A stretch of DNA of 64,000 nt from Bacillus sp. 1NLA3E. GTDB taxonomy: Bacteria > Bacillota > Bacilli > Bacillales > Cytobacillaceae. Both the position numbers and the translations under genes were made by a program. The notes beneath the pieces are model-generated. The model was not told the DNA's origin, did not search any database, and was given only the letters and a program-made list of their open reading frames with translations. The stretch's first letter is position 1, and each line of letters opens with the position of its first letter. This document shows positions 34,791-43,592 of this stretch, in pieces. Where the stretch lies: NCBI RefSeq assembly GCF_000242895.2, contig NC_021171.1, positions 1,770,001 through 1,834,000 of the forward strand. Direction: 5' to 3'.

Positions 34791-36080
34791 GTGAATGATC
34801 TTCAAACAATCATTGAACAGGTCGAAGAGCGGAGCGATGAGTTAATTGGTTTATTGGAGAAATTAATTTCCTTTAAAACACCAGCACCTCCAGCCAGAAA
34901 TACAAAGGATGCCCAAATGTTTGTGGCTGACTATTTAAAGGAATTAGGATTTGAAATTGATATGTGGGATCTTTATCCTAATGATCCCAATGTTGTTGGA
35001 TTGCTTACAGGGACGGATTCAGCCCATTACAAAAGCTTGATAATAAATGGACATATCGATGTGGCAGAAGTCAGTGAGGATGAAAAATGGGAAGGGGATC
35101 CTTTTACCGCGATAGTAAAAGACGATGTTGTTATAGGTCGTGGTGCAGCAGACATGAAGGGAGGACTTGCTGGGGCTTTATTTGCGATTAAATTGCTTCG
35201 TGAATTCGGAGTTGAGTTGCCTGGGAATTTACTATTTCAGTCGGTTATCGGTGAAGAAGTTGGAGAAGCAGGAACTCTGCAGTGTTGTAAACGTGGTTAT
35301 ACAGCTGATTTTGCCGTAGTCGTCGATACCAGTGACTTACATATTCAAGGGCAAGGTGGAGTCATTACCGGTTGGATTACGATTAAAAGCAATCAAACCC
35401 ATCATGATGCTACAAGAAGAAACATGATTCATTCCGGCGGTGGATTATTTGCAGCGAGCGCCATTGAAAAAATGGTGAAAGTAATCCAAGGACTTCAGGA
35501 TTTGGAACGCCATTGGGCAATAACGAAAAGTTATCCGGGTTACTTACCTGGAACCAATACGATTAATCCTGCTGTTATTGAGGGTGGAAGACATGCGGCC
35601 TTTATTGCGGACGAATGCCGACTGTGGATTACCGTCCATTATTATCCGAATGAAGGCTTTGAACAGGTTGCCAAGGAGATTGAGGACCACATCATCAATG
35701 TCGCGAAGGGGGATCCATGGTTAAGAGAAAACTTGCCAGTGTTTGAGTGGGGTGGAACGTCTATGATTGTGGACCGTGGTGAAATTTTCCCATCACTTGA
35801 AGTTGATCCAACCCATCCAGGAGTTCAGATCCTTTCTCAATCACATCGACATGTTACTGACAGAAGCCCAATTATCGATGTTTCACCGACAGTTACTGAT
35901 GGAGGGTGGCTTGGAAATACAGGAATTCCATCCGCCATTTACGGACCAGGTGATCTGCATAATGCCCATTCTATTAATGAACAGGTTACTATAGATCAAT
36001 TACTAGAATTTACGAAAGTCATGGTCAAGTTTATATATCAATGGTGCCATACAGAAGGAGTGACATCAGGTGCTATTTAG
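34791..36080 (+). CDS. ylmB: Formylaminopyrimidine deformylase (M20 family), thiamine salvage
   Basis: A 429-residue metallopeptidase-like amidohydrolase of the ArgE/DapE family. Metal-binding motifs are INGHIDV (about residues 85-91), GRGAADMKGG (about residues 114-123) and GEEVGEAGT (about residues 154-162), with GGWLGNTGIP and a late GPGDLHNAHS containing the last metal ligand. GTG 34791 follows AAAGGAGATG. The B. halodurans/B. subtilis YlmB protein deformylates N-formyl-aminomethyl-aminopyrimidine. Adjacency to tenA and thiXYZ strongly supports that role here over arginine or lysine synthesis. Confidence 0.92.
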   Translation: MNDLQTIIEQVEERSDELIGLLEKLISFKTPAPPARNTKDAQMFVADYLKELGFEIDMWDLYPNDPNVVGLLTGTDSAHYKSLIINGHIDVAEVSEDEKWEGDPFTAIVKDDVVIGRGAADMKGGLAGALFAIKLLREFGVELPGNLLFQSVIGEEVGEAGTLQCCKRGYTADFAVVVDTSDLHIQGQGGVITGWITIKSNQTHHDATRRNMIHSGGGLFAASAIEKMVKVIQGLQDLERHWAITKSYPGYLPGTNTINPAVIEGGRHAAFIADECRLWITVHYYPNEGFEQVAKEIEDHIINVAKGDPWLRENLPVFEWGGTSMIVDRGEIFPSLEVDPTHPGVQILSQSHRHVTDRSPIIDVSPTVTDGGWLGNTGIPSAIYGPGDLHNAHSINEQVTIDQLLEFTKVMVKFIYQWCHTEGVTSGAI

Positions 36081-36744
36081 TGAGAGGATTTACGAAAAAA
36101 CACAGCCAATATGGAGGAAAAATCATGCTCATCCCTTCGTGCAAGGAATGGGAGCCGGATCGCTTGATCCAAAGAAATTTCGATTTTATATGATACAAGA
36201 CTATCTATACTTAATCGATTATGCAAAATTATTTGCCTTAGGAGCTGTAAAGGCAACGGACATCGAAACAATGGGGAAATTTGCTAGATTACTAGATTCA
36301 ACCCTAAACGAAGAAATGTCTTTACACAGAAAATATGCTGAAAAATTTCAAATCAGTCAGGAAGAACTTGAACGAGCAAAGCCTTCCCCAATCACTTTAG
36401 CCTATACACATTATATGCTTCACATCGCGCAAAACGGGACTCTTGCTGAGCTTGTTTCTGCTTTGCTACCGTGTATGTGGAGTTATTGGGAGATCGGGAA
36501 AGAATTAAGTTTGATGCCAGGCGCGACCGACCACGATTTATATGGGGAATGGATTAAAATGTACGGTTCAGAAGAATTTGGAGAGCTTGCCCAGTGGTGT
36601 ATTGATTTGTTCAATGAGCTGACCTTAGGAAAGCATGAAGCTGAACTACAGAAATTAGAAGAAATATTTCTTAACACCACTCGTTATGAATATATGTTTT
36701 GGGATATGGCTTTAAATGAAGAAATGTGGCCGACAGATGAGTAA
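36070..36744 (+). CDS. tenA: Aminopyrimidine aminohydrolase (thiaminase II)
   Basis: A 224-residue all-helical TenA protein. The catalytic cysteine is in LLPCMWSYWEIG (about residue 135), and the family's HPFVQGMGAGSLDPKKFRFY (about residues 20-39), YLIDYAKLFALG and WIKMYGSEEF motifs are present. It converts aminomethylpyrimidine to hydroxymethylpyrimidine (HMP). GTG 36070 overlaps ylmB by 11 bp, which suggests translational coupling; AAGGAG lies upstream inside ylmB. It works directly after YlmB in the salvage route. Confidence 0.96.
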   Translation: MLFSERIYEKTQPIWRKNHAHPFVQGMGAGSLDPKKFRFYMIQDYLYLIDYAKLFALGAVKATDIETMGKFARLLDSTLNEEMSLHRKYAEKFQISQEELERAKPSPITLAYTHYMLHIAQNGTLAELVSALLPCMWSYWEIGKELSLMPGATDHDLYGEWIKMYGSEEFGELAQWCIDLFNELTLGKHEAELQKLEEIFLNTTRYEYMFWDMALNEEMWPTDE

Positions 36745-37507
36745 AGTAACGGTTGAGTTCGAAAATGTTTCATTTTTTTATAAAAACAAGGGGGCGGCAG
36801 CTTCTATTTTGAAGGAATTTAACCTTCAAGTGTTTGAACGGGAATTTGTTAGTATTATTGGACCAAGTGGCTCTGGGAAAAGTACTCTGTTTCGATTAAT
36901 TACCGGTCTTGAACAACCAAGTAATGGTGAAATATTGATTAATGGAACAGCCCATGAATCGCGACTAGGTCATGTTGGGTACATGCCACAGCAGGACTTA
37001 CTTATGCCATGGAGAACAATTATCGAGAATGCCGCTTTGCCACTTGAGTTAAAAGGTATGAAAAAAGAAGTGGCCCATCAGAAAGTGCTCGAGCTTTTGG
37101 AAGAATTCGGGTTAAGGGGAGTCGAGCACCAATACCCTAGTGATTTATCAGGAGGAATGAAACAGAGAGTTTCCTTCTTACGAACGATTTTAAGTGGGTC
37201 CAATGTCTTACTGTTAGACGAACCGTTCAGCGCTCTTGATGCAATCACTCGACTATCGATGCAGGAATGGTTGCTCATGCAATGGGAGAAACGGAAAAAA
37301 ACGGTTTTGTTTGTCACTCATGATGTCGACGAAGCCTTATTTTTGTCAGACCGAATCTTTGTTTTTACTAATAATCCTGTTACCAAGCTACAAGAGGTGA
37401 AGGTTCCGTTAAGGCGGCCAAGGGTAATGAGGGACCTTAATAACCCAGAAGTGATGATTCTAAAAGAACATTTAATTGATCAGCTTCGAATGAAGGTGGA
37501 ACGATGA
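36737..37507 (+). CDS. thiZ: Thiamine-precursor ABC transporter ATP-binding protein
   Basis: A 256-residue ABC ATPase of the nitrate/taurine/pyrimidine group. Walker A is GPSGSGKSTLFR (about residues 40-51), the signature LSGGMKQRVSFLRT (about 137-150), Walker [14 protein letters not shown] and the H-loop VTHDVDEA. ATG 36737 overlaps tenA by 8 bp; the in-frame ATG 36716 lies within tenA. It powers uptake of formylaminopyrimidine with ThiX and ThiY. Confidence 0.93.
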   Translation: MSKVTVEFENVSFFYKNKGAAASILKEFNLQVFEREFVSIIGPSGSGKSTLFRLITGLEQPSNGEILINGTAHESRLGHVGYMPQQDLLMPWRTIIENAALPLELKGMKKEVAHQKVLELLEEFGLRGVEHQYPSDLSGGMKQRVSFLRTILSGSNVLLLDEPFSALDAITRLSMQEWLLMQWEKRKKTVLFVTHDVDEALFLSDRIFVFTNNPVTKLQEVKVPLRRPRVMRDLNNPEVMILKEHLIDQLRMKVER

Positions 37508-38256
37508 AGAAGTGGAAGGATTATTTTCCATCATCCATGCTGGTGCTGTGTTTATTAACCATTTGGGAGGTCGGTGCGCGTTGGGTTAATATGCCATTTA
37601 TCATACCGGCACCGACGGGTATTACACTTAAGCTGTGGGAGTTGAAAGAGACCTTATTCTTAAAGCATCTTCCTGCCACTTTTTTGATTATTTTAATCGG
37701 ACTTGCCATCTCGATCATATTGGGTGTGGGGCTGGCGGTTTGGATGCATTCTAGCAAAATAGCAGAAAGAGCACTTTATCCAATCATTATCGTGTCCCAA
37801 ACGATCCCGACTATCGCCCTTGCACCGATTTTCGTCTTGTGGTTTGGATATTCGATTTGGAGCAAGGTAGTCGTGACAATTTTAATTACCTTTTTCCCGA
37901 TTACGGTGAATACGTTTGATGGTTTGCGTTCAAGCAGTAGAGATTTAAAAGAATTAATGCTGACGATGGGAGCGAAGAAAAAGGATCTCTTTCTAAAATT
38001 AGATGTTCCGTCTGCCCTACCATTCTTTTATTCAGGTTTGAAAGTAGCCTTTCCATTAAGTGTCATTGGAGCAGCAATTGGGGAATGGCTAGGGGCGCAA
38101 GCAGGTTTAGGTTATTTTAGCAGAAGGATGATGACACAGTTTGATGGAGCGGGAGTGTTTGCTCCAATCGTCCTTCTCTCAGGTCTTGGAATTGTTTTAT
38201 TTTTACTAGTAAGTGTATTTGAAAAAAGAGCATTTAAATGGAGGAAATCACAATGA
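37504..38256 (+). CDS. thiX: Thiamine-precursor ABC transporter permease
   Basis: A 250-residue permease with about six helices, of the SsuC/ThiX type. The EAA loop reads ELMLTMGAKKKDLFLKLDVPSALP (about residues 156-179, split). VIGAAIGEWLGAQAGLGYF follows. It starts within the thiZ stop (ATGA overlap) behind AAGGTGG and ends overlapping the thiY start, so the transporter genes are tightly coupled. Confidence 0.93.
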   Translation: MKKWKDYFPSSMLVLCLLTIWEVGARWVNMPFIIPAPTGITLKLWELKETLFLKHLPATFLIILIGLAISIILGVGLAVWMHSSKIAERALYPIIIVSQTIPTIALAPIFVLWFGYSIWSKVVVTILITFFPITVNTFDGLRSSSRDLKELMLTMGAKKKDLFLKLDVPSALPFFYSGLKVAFPLSVIGAAIGEWLGAQAGLGYFSRRMMTQFDGAGVFAPIVLLSGLGIVLFLLVSVFEKRAFKWRKSQ

Positions 38257-39272
38257 AAAAATGGATCGCATCAAGCGTTTGCTTAATGTTGGTACTTATG
38301 ATGGCAGCTTGTGGAGCAACAAAACAAAATGGAGCGGAAGAAAAAGGAAATAATAAGGAAAAGAAGTTGGCTGATGTTAATGTGATGTTAGATTGGTATC
38401 CTAATGCCGTACATAGTTTTTTATATGTTGCACAAGAAAAGGGTTATTTTAAAGAGGAAGGGGTCAATGTTCATATCAAGTATCCAGCCAATCCCACTGA
38501 TCCTCTTAATCTAGCTGCAGCTGGTAAAATTGACGTTGGGTTTTATTATCAACCTGATGTGATCATGGCTCGTGCCAATGAAAATGTGCCAGTTAAATCG
38601 ATTGGAGCTATCGTCCGTTCTCCGCTTAATCATGTTGTCTTTTTAGATGAGCAGCCAATTAAATCACCAAAGGACTTGGAAGGAAAAACGGTTGGATATC
38701 CAGGGATTCCGTTAAATGAGGCGCTATTGAAGACAATGGTTGAAAAAGATGGCGGGGATTCAAGTAAAGTGAAACTAGTTGATGTCGGCTTTGATTTAGT
38801 GTCTTCAGTTGCTAGCAAAAAATCAGATGCAGTAATCGGTGCCTATATTAATCATGAAGTGCCGGTTTTAAAAGACAAAGGGTATAATGTTCGTTATTTT
38901 AACCCAACTGATTACGGTGTTCCGAACTATTATGAATTAGTGGCGGTTACAGGTGATCAGACTTGGAAAAAAGATCAGGATTCCATTAAAGCTTTCTGGC
39001 GTGCTGCAACAAAAGGGTATGAATTTATGAAGAATAACCCTGATGAAGCTCTGCAGATCTTGCTTAAAAATCAGGATGAAGCAAATTATCCGCTTGACGA
39101 AAAGGTAGAGAAAGAAAGTATCAAGGTCTTATTACCAAAAATGGAGTCGGAGGCAGGTTTTGGCAGTCAAACGGAAAAGTCATGGCAGGAAACCGCTAAT
39201 TGGCTTAAAAAATCTGGTCTTATCAAGAAATCACCTGCAGTTGATGATATGTTTGTAAACATCAATAATTAA
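38253..39272 (+). CDS. thiY: Thiamine-precursor ABC transporter substrate-binding lipoprotein
   Basis: A 339-residue binding lipoprotein with lipobox MAAC (Cys about residue 20) and an NMT1/THI5-like fold. The VMLDWYPNAVHSFLYVAQEKG segment (about residues 45-65, split) is typical of proteins that bind formylaminopyrimidine, and PANPTDPLNLAAAGKIDVGF follows. ATG 38253 behind GGAGGAAAT overlaps the thiX stop. It is the last gene before a terminator. Confidence 0.93.
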   Translation: MKKWIASSVCLMLVLMMAACGATKQNGAEEKGNNKEKKLADVNVMLDWYPNAVHSFLYVAQEKGYFKEEGVNVHIKYPANPTDPLNLAAAGKIDVGFYYQPDVIMARANENVPVKSIGAIVRSPLNHVVFLDEQPIKSPKDLEGKTVGYPGIPLNEALLKTMVEKDGGDSSKVKLVDVGFDLVSSVASKKSDAVIGAYINHEVPVLKDKGYNVRYFNPTDYGVPNYYELVAVTGDQTWKKDQDSIKAFWRAATKGYEFMKNNPDEALQILLKNQDEANYPLDEKVEKESIKVLLPKMESEAGFGSQTEKSWQETANWLKKSGLIKKSPAVDDMFVNINN

Positions 39273-39284
39273 TACTAGAAAAAA

Positions 39285-39327
39285 ACAAAAGCAGTTTCCT
39301 TGATAATAATAGGAGACTGCTTTTTGT
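39285..39327 (+). terminator. Terminator of the thiamine salvage operon
   Basis: AAAAGCAGTTTCCT pairs with AGGAGACTGCTTTT (two mismatches near the loop) and T residues follow, 13 bp after thiY. Confidence 0.88.
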
Positions 39328-39424
39328 TCTATTATTTTATTTCATATATTCAAATGGTAAGTATAGAAAGTTTATTTTCTGCATATTCATCCACTAGGGA
39401 ACACAACTAGGGGGAAGTTATACG

Positions 39425-39874
39425 ATGGATGATCGAATGTTCAGAACGGCAATGGGGAAATTTGCAACAGGAGTGACGGTTATTACGACAGAAGTGGATG
39501 GAGCTGTGTTTGGCATGACCGTAAATGCGTTCATGTCTGTCTCGCTTAATCCAAGGTTGGTTGCTATTTCAATTGGTGAGAGAGCTCATATGCTTGAAAA
39601 AATTAAAATGAGCAAGAAGTACGCAGTGAATATTTTGTTTGAAGATCAGAAAGAATTATCGATGATCTTTGCTGGACAAATGAGAGATAAAAGAGAGGTA
39701 ACCTTTAATACTTTAAACGGTTTTCCTGTGTTACCAGGGGCTTTGGCACAAATAACTTGTGAAGTTGTGAATGAGCATATCGAAGGTGATCACACTCTTT
39801 TTATTGGCAAGGTGATAGACATTCATCTTGAAGAACATGAACCACTGCTTTTCTTTAATGGGCAATATCGATGA
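39425..39874 (+). CDS. Flavin reductase family protein
   Basis: A 149-residue FMN-binding split-barrel protein of the HpaC/styrene monooxygenase-reductase type. FRTAMGKFATGVTVITT is at about residues 5-21 and GMTVNAFMSVSLNPRLVAIS at about residues 32-51. HTLFIGKVIDI with the family histidine lies toward the end. Such enzymes reduce free flavin with NAD(P)H for two-component monooxygenases. No oxygenase is adjacent. GGGGGAAG precedes ATG 39425. Confidence 0.9.
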   Translation: MDDRMFRTAMGKFATGVTVITTEVDGAVFGMTVNAFMSVSLNPRLVAISIGERAHMLEKIKMSKKYAVNILFEDQKELSMIFAGQMRDKREVTFNTLNGFPVLPGALAQITCEVVNEHIEGDHTLFIGKVIDIHLEEHEPLLFFNGQYR

Positions 39875-39906
39875 ATGTTAGGGAGGATTACTGGTAGTAA
39901 GGTATC

Positions 39907-39946
39907 GAGACTTTTGCGATGATTAAGCAATAGTCTCTTTTTTTTT
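39907..39946 (+). terminator. Terminator after the flavin reductase gene
   Basis: GAGACT(TTTGC)/(GCAAT)AGTCTC is followed by nine T. It lies between the flavin reductase stop and the tandem repeat array. Confidence 0.85.
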
Positions 39947-39964
39947 GGAGGGAAGAGAAGCAAC

Positions 39965-40321
39965 GGGGTGACCAAAAAAAGAAAAAGAGAGCTTCTTCGG
40001 TCACTCCAAAGAATTGGAGTGACCAAAAAGGGAAAAAGAGAGCTTCTTCGGTCACTCCAGAGGATTGGAGTGACCAAAAAGAAAAAAAGAGAGCTTCTTC
40101 GGTCACTCCAGAGAATTGGAGTGACCAAAAAGGGGAAAAGAGAGCTACTTCGGTCACTCCAGAGGATTGGAGTGACCAAAAAGAAAAAAAGAGAGCTACT
40201 TCGGTCACTCCAGAGAATTGGAGTGACCAAAAAAGAAAAAAGAGAGCTACTTCGGTCACTCCAGAGAATTGGAGTGACCAAAAAGGAAAAAAGAGAGCTC
40301 CCCCGGTCACTCCAGAGAGTT
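39965..40321. repeat. Seven tandem 51 bp units, each a palindromic hairpin
   Basis: GGAGTGACC (first unit GGGGTGACC) recurs at 39965, 40016, 40067, 40118, 40169, 40220 and 40271, an exact 51 bp period with few substitutions. Each unit carries GGAGTGACC, a purine-rich middle, and GGTCACTCC. Across unit junctions GGTCACTCCA and TGGAGTGACC form 10 bp stems with a 6 nt loop. Since 51 is a multiple of 3, several frames stay open and encode 17-residue repeats (..VTKKxKRELLRSLQRIG..). No convincing start signal supports translation. It looks like a minisatellite of inverted repeats, possibly a structured RNA or a protein-binding array. Confidence 0.95.
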
Positions 40322-40367
40322 GGCGGAGTGATTGAAATAGGAGGAAAAATGAAATCGAAAACTCGTA

Positions 40368-40631
40368 TTACTCTTCGTTTTTATTCTTTTCTGAATGGGT
40401 GGGGTGTGCACCAGGATACTGTCTTGGCAGGTCTTGGTGCAAGTTTCGGTTTTCGTAAGTGAAGTTGCTGTAAAATTGCTGACCTTCTTGCCACGGTGTA
40501 TTTTTGTTTTCAACAGGTTCATCTTGGCCTACTGGTGATCCATAAGGTCCTTCTGGGAATTCTTCAGCAGTTAAAAAGTTCTTTTGCTTTTCGACATTTG
40601 AAAAATTGCTATATTCCTCTTTTTTAGCCAC
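40368..40631 (-). CDS. Small hydrophilic protein, unknown function
   Basis: An 87-residue soluble protein starting at GTG 40631 behind a strong GGAGGTG (5 nt spacing). It reads MAKKEEYSNFSNVEKQKNF..., is rich in N, E, Q, P and Y, and includes LTAEEFPEGPYGSPVGQDEP and LHQDLPRQYPGAHPTH. It has no membrane segment or cysteine and no family I can name. The composition and compact motifs look like the small conserved cytosolic or spore-associated proteins of bacilli, but that is only an impression. It is monocistronic and convergent toward the tandem repeat array. Confidence 0.75.
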   Translation of the reverse strand: MAKKEEYSNFSNVEKQKNFLTAEEFPEGPYGSPVGQDEPVENKNTPWQEGQQFYSNFTYENRNLHQDLPRQYPGAHPTHSEKNKNEE

Positions 40632-40791
40632 ATTAACACCTCCGATTACTGCTTCTTGGATTTAATTGTTAGGAAGGAAGAAATTTTTTTGTTAATATAG
40701 GCTTATCTTTCCTTTAGTGTTTGATGATTATGTAAGCGGAATAATTCCATCAGAATATATATTAAAAATTTTTTGAAAGATGTGATTAACA

Positions 40792-41547
40792 GTGTGTTTA
40801 ATTCTATTTGCCTATCGAGTCCATCCAAAATACAAACTAATCATTGCTGCTAATCGTGATGAGTTTTATGAAAGACCTACCGCTCCCGCTCATTTTTGGG
40901 AGGATCATCCGCAGATTCTCGCGGGCCGTGACTTAAAACAAATGGGAACGTGGATGGGCGTAACAAAAGAGGGAAGCTTTGCCGCGTTAACCAATTACCG
41001 TGACCCGAAAGAATTAACAGATGGGAAACGATCGCGCGGAGAGTTAGTCGGTGATTTTTTAAAAAACTCATTGCATCCTAAGACATATATGGAAAAAGTG
41101 GCCAATCATCGAGATTTGTATCCAGGCTACAACCTTTTAGCAGGGGATGCTAAAGACCTATATTACTATTCAAATATAGGAAATGAATTGAAGCGGATTG
41201 ATTCAGGCATCTACGGAGTCAGCAATCATCTTCTAAACACTGAATGGCCCAAGGTAAAAAGAGGTAAGGAAGGTTTGGAAAAAATTGTAAAGGGGAACAG
41301 AAACGATCTAGAAGAGCAGCTTTTCACAATACTTCAAAACGCAAATCCTGCTCCTGACGATGCACTCCCAAAAACAGGTGTTTCTTTAGAATGGGAAAGA
41401 GTTCTTTCCCCGATGTTTATAAAAAGTGACGGCTACGGAACGAGAAGTTCAACGGTTTTATTAATGACCGATGAAGAAATACACTTTACGGAAAGGGTAT
41501 ATACCCTGGATGGAATGAGTGAAAATATTTTTCATATCAATTTTTGA
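40792..41547 (+). CDS. NRDE family (TANGO2-like) protein
   Basis: A 251-residue protein beginning MCLILFAYRVHPKYKLIIAANRDEF, which contains the family-naming NRDE motif at about residues 22-25 and the conserved Cys2. Further typical parts are LAGRDLKQMGTWMGV, FAALTNYRD, and TRSSTVLL near residues 224-231. The family resembles Ntn hydrolases and human TANGO2, but its biochemical role is unsettled. The start is GTG 40792; the ribosome binding site is weak (GAAAGATGTG). Confidence 0.9.
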   Translation: MCLILFAYRVHPKYKLIIAANRDEFYERPTAPAHFWEDHPQILAGRDLKQMGTWMGVTKEGSFAALTNYRDPKELTDGKRSRGELVGDFLKNSLHPKTYMEKVANHRDLYPGYNLLAGDAKDLYYYSNIGNELKRIDSGIYGVSNHLLNTEWPKVKRGKEGLEKIVKGNRNDLEEQLFTILQNANPAPDDALPKTGVSLEWERVLSPMFIKSDGYGTRSSTVLLMTDEEIHFTERVYTLDGMSENIFHINF

Positions 41548-41555
41548 ACATGAAA

Positions 41556-41586
41556 AAACAACCGCTAATCTTGAGCGGTTGTTTAT
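41556..41586. terminator. Bidirectional terminator
   Basis: AACAACCGCT/AGCGGTTGTT stem with T-rich and A-rich flanks lies between the convergent genes ending at 41547 (+) and 41605 (-). Confidence 0.85.
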
Positions 41587-41604
41587 GTTAGAAAAGTAAT
41601 TATT

Positions 41605-42567
41605 TTAAGAAAGCTGGAGTGCTTCATCATACTCTGCTGTTAAATTATCGATGATAGTTTGTACAGGGAGAATGTCATGGATTTCGGTTACTCTAGCACC
41701 TGCGAAAACTAGTCCGTTTTCCACGTCCCCTTCCATTGATGTAATCAATGAATCACGAGTGCAGAAACGGTAGGAACAGCTTTTTAGACAATCAGTGCAT
41801 TTTTTAACTCTCACCTTTTTATTGTCGCTAATCGCATCAGTAAACTGATTGATTAAGGCACGCCCTTGGTAACCGACTGTTGTTTTAACTAGAACGATAT
41901 CCTCTTCACAAGCATCAACGTATCGTTGCTTGAAAGACATCGGTGCATCACATTCAACAGAAGCAACAAAACGTGTACCCATTTGCACACCGGAAGCACC
42001 CATATCAAGAGCTTTCTTAATATCCGCGCCTGTCAAAATACCGCCTGCAGCAATAACCGGAATCGAAACGGCCTCTACTACTTCAGGAAGAATGTCAAAC
42101 ATTGGACGGTCAGTACCAAGGTGTCCGCCAGCTTCAAAGCCTTCAACCACAACGGCAGCAGCCCCAAGTCGTTCAGAAATTCTTGCAAGTTTTCCTGAAG
42201 AAACAATGGAAAGGACCGGAACCCCAGCTTCTCTTCCCCAAGCATACATATCTCGTGAAATTCCCGCACCGGAAATGATAAAATCAACTTTTTCTTCTAT
42301 GGCAGCTTTCATTTTTTCAGCAAAATCATTCATAGCAAATAGGACGTTAACACCAATATACCCAGCGTCCTTAACAAGAGCCTTTGCACGTCTAATATGG
42401 TCGCGCATTTCATCAACTGAAATTCCAGTACCAGAAATGATGCCAATTCCACCTGCATTTGCTACTGCAGAAGCTAGTCCACTCAATGAAATTCCAATCC
42501 CCATTCCGCCTTGAATGATAGGAACTTTCGGCATCATATGTCCGATTTTTAGTTGTGGAAAATTCAA
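41605..42567 (-). CDS. Nitronate monooxygenase-like flavoprotein with C-terminal Cys cluster
   Basis: About 320 residues, 2-nitropropane dioxygenase/FabK-type TIM barrel. It shows VPIIQGGMGIGISLSGLASAVANAGGIGII near the N-terminus (split), VVEGFEAGGHLGTDRP with the family His (about residue 147), and VIAAGGILTGADIKKALDMGASGVQMGTRF (split) for FMN phosphate. A C-terminal KKCTDCLKSCSYRFCTRDSL segment holds five cysteines, as in one subgroup. I favour TTG 42567, spaced behind AAGGGG; TTG 42585 is the alternative. It is only distantly related to the 3500-4486 protein. Its substrate is unknown. Confidence 0.88.
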   Translation of the reverse strand: MNFPQLKIGHMMPKVPIIQGGMGIGISLSGLASAVANAGGIGIISGTGISVDEMRDHIRRAKALVKDAGYIGVNVLFAMNDFAEKMKAAIEEKVDFIISGAGISRDMYAWGREAGVPVLSIVSSGKLARISERLGAAAVVVEGFEAGGHLGTDRPMFDILPEVVEAVSIPVIAAGGILTGADIKKALDMGASGVQMGTRFVASVECDAPMSFKQRYVDACEEDIVLVKTTVGYQGRALINQFTDAISDNKKVRVKKCTDCLKSCSYRFCTRDSLITSMEGDVENGLVFAGARVTEIHDILPVQTIIDNLTAEYDEALQLS

Positions 42568-42710
42568 CTTAATACCCCTTTTCAAAAAATAATGATAATA
42601 CTCTTTTGAATGTTAACACGATATTCAAAAAATGTATGTGACTTTTCTGTGACTTTTATTACCAGGTCATAAAATCTGGTAATATAAAGTATTATACCAT
42701 AAAAATTATC

Positions 42711-43388
42711 TTAACTCTTTTTATCGATAAATAAATTTCCATCACTTTGAATCTCTGCATAAAAAACATCTTGTATTCTTACTCCAGCCTGATTCAATTG
42801 TTTTTCCAACCAGCTGCTTGTTAAATTTAGGTTTGTTAAATTTTCACCAACCACTTTGCCTTCCAGAATGATTTCTGTAGGGATATATAGTGGTGTAATC
42901 GTAGTTACATTTAAATCTTTATTGGTTACATTCTGTTTCTCCATTTTCTTCAAAACAGACAATTGTCCATTTGGCTCTAATACGGCATAGTCTACATCTT
43001 GAGTGGAGAAAATGTTTTCTTCACGTAGCAGCATTCGAAGATCTTCCATGGTTAATCGGATATCAGCCATTGCCCGTTCAAGGATTTCTCCATTTTTAAT
43101 AACAACGGTAGGTTGTCCATTCAATAGGATCCGAGCTTTGGGTGACTTTAATGTAAGGTAACTTACTAAGAGGATTAGGGATGTCCAAGTGAATAAACTA
43201 ATCAAACCGTCAAAAAAATCAATGCTCGCATCTATCGTGATTGTAGCAGCAACTGCACCAATCGTGATTCCTGTAATATAGTTGAAAAATGTCAATTCAC
43301 TCACTTGTTTTTTTCCCATCAGCCGGGTTAAAAATAATAACACCACAAAAGAAGCAAATACTCTTACGATTACTTCGATCGGCTCCAT
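42711..43388 (-). CDS. DUF421 domain membrane protein (YetF/YdfS family)
   Basis: A 225-residue protein with three N-terminal transmembrane helices (about residues 5-22, 35-52, 60-78) and a soluble C-terminal DUF421 domain. MGKKQVSELTFFNYITGITIG and MADIRLTMEDLRMLLREENIF are diagnostic (each split where needed). Family members affect spore or envelope properties in B. subtilis, but no molecular activity is firmly assigned. It starts at ATG 43388 and is monocistronic. Confidence 0.9.
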   Translation of the reverse strand: MEPIEVIVRVFASFVVLLFLTRLMGKKQVSELTFFNYITGITIGAVAATITIDASIDFFDGLISLFTWTSLILLVSYLTLKSPKARILLNGQPTVVIKNGEILERAMADIRLTMEDLRMLLREENIFSTQDVDYAVLEPNGQLSVLKKMEKQNVTNKDLNVTTITPLYIPTEIILEGKVVGENLTNLNLTSSWLEKQLNQAGVRIQDVFYAEIQSDGNLFIDKKS

Positions 43389-43484
43389 GCCTTATTGCCT
43401 CCAATCTGTTTGATTAGCAGCCAAATAATAAGCCAATGTTATTATGCCAAATCTTTGGAATAATTATCTTGTTTTTGATGAAAG

Positions 43485-43532
43485 AAAAGGTAAGCAAATT
43501 AGTAAAATTCACTAAAGTTTGCTTACCTTTGT
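43485..43532 (-). terminator. Terminator downstream of gltC
   Basis: AAAGGTAAGCAAA(TTAGT)...(ACTAA)GTTTGCTTACCTTT is a long stem with T tracts on either side. It lies between gltC and the DUF421 gene on the minus strand. Confidence 0.88.
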
Positions 43533-43592
43533 TTTATATGGAATGATCATAGCTTGTCCGGCGACTTATTTGAAAACGCTTCCGTGTTTCTT

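Noticed and set aside
39965-40321. CRISPR array
   Set aside because: There are no unique spacers: the whole 51 bp unit repeats, and no cas gene is near.
39823-40462. Three overlapping repeat-protein frames on both strands through the 51 bp array
   Set aside because: All are produced by the period being a multiple of three. None has a convincing start signal, and the plus and minus frames cannot all be real. Kept as a repeat, with coding left open.
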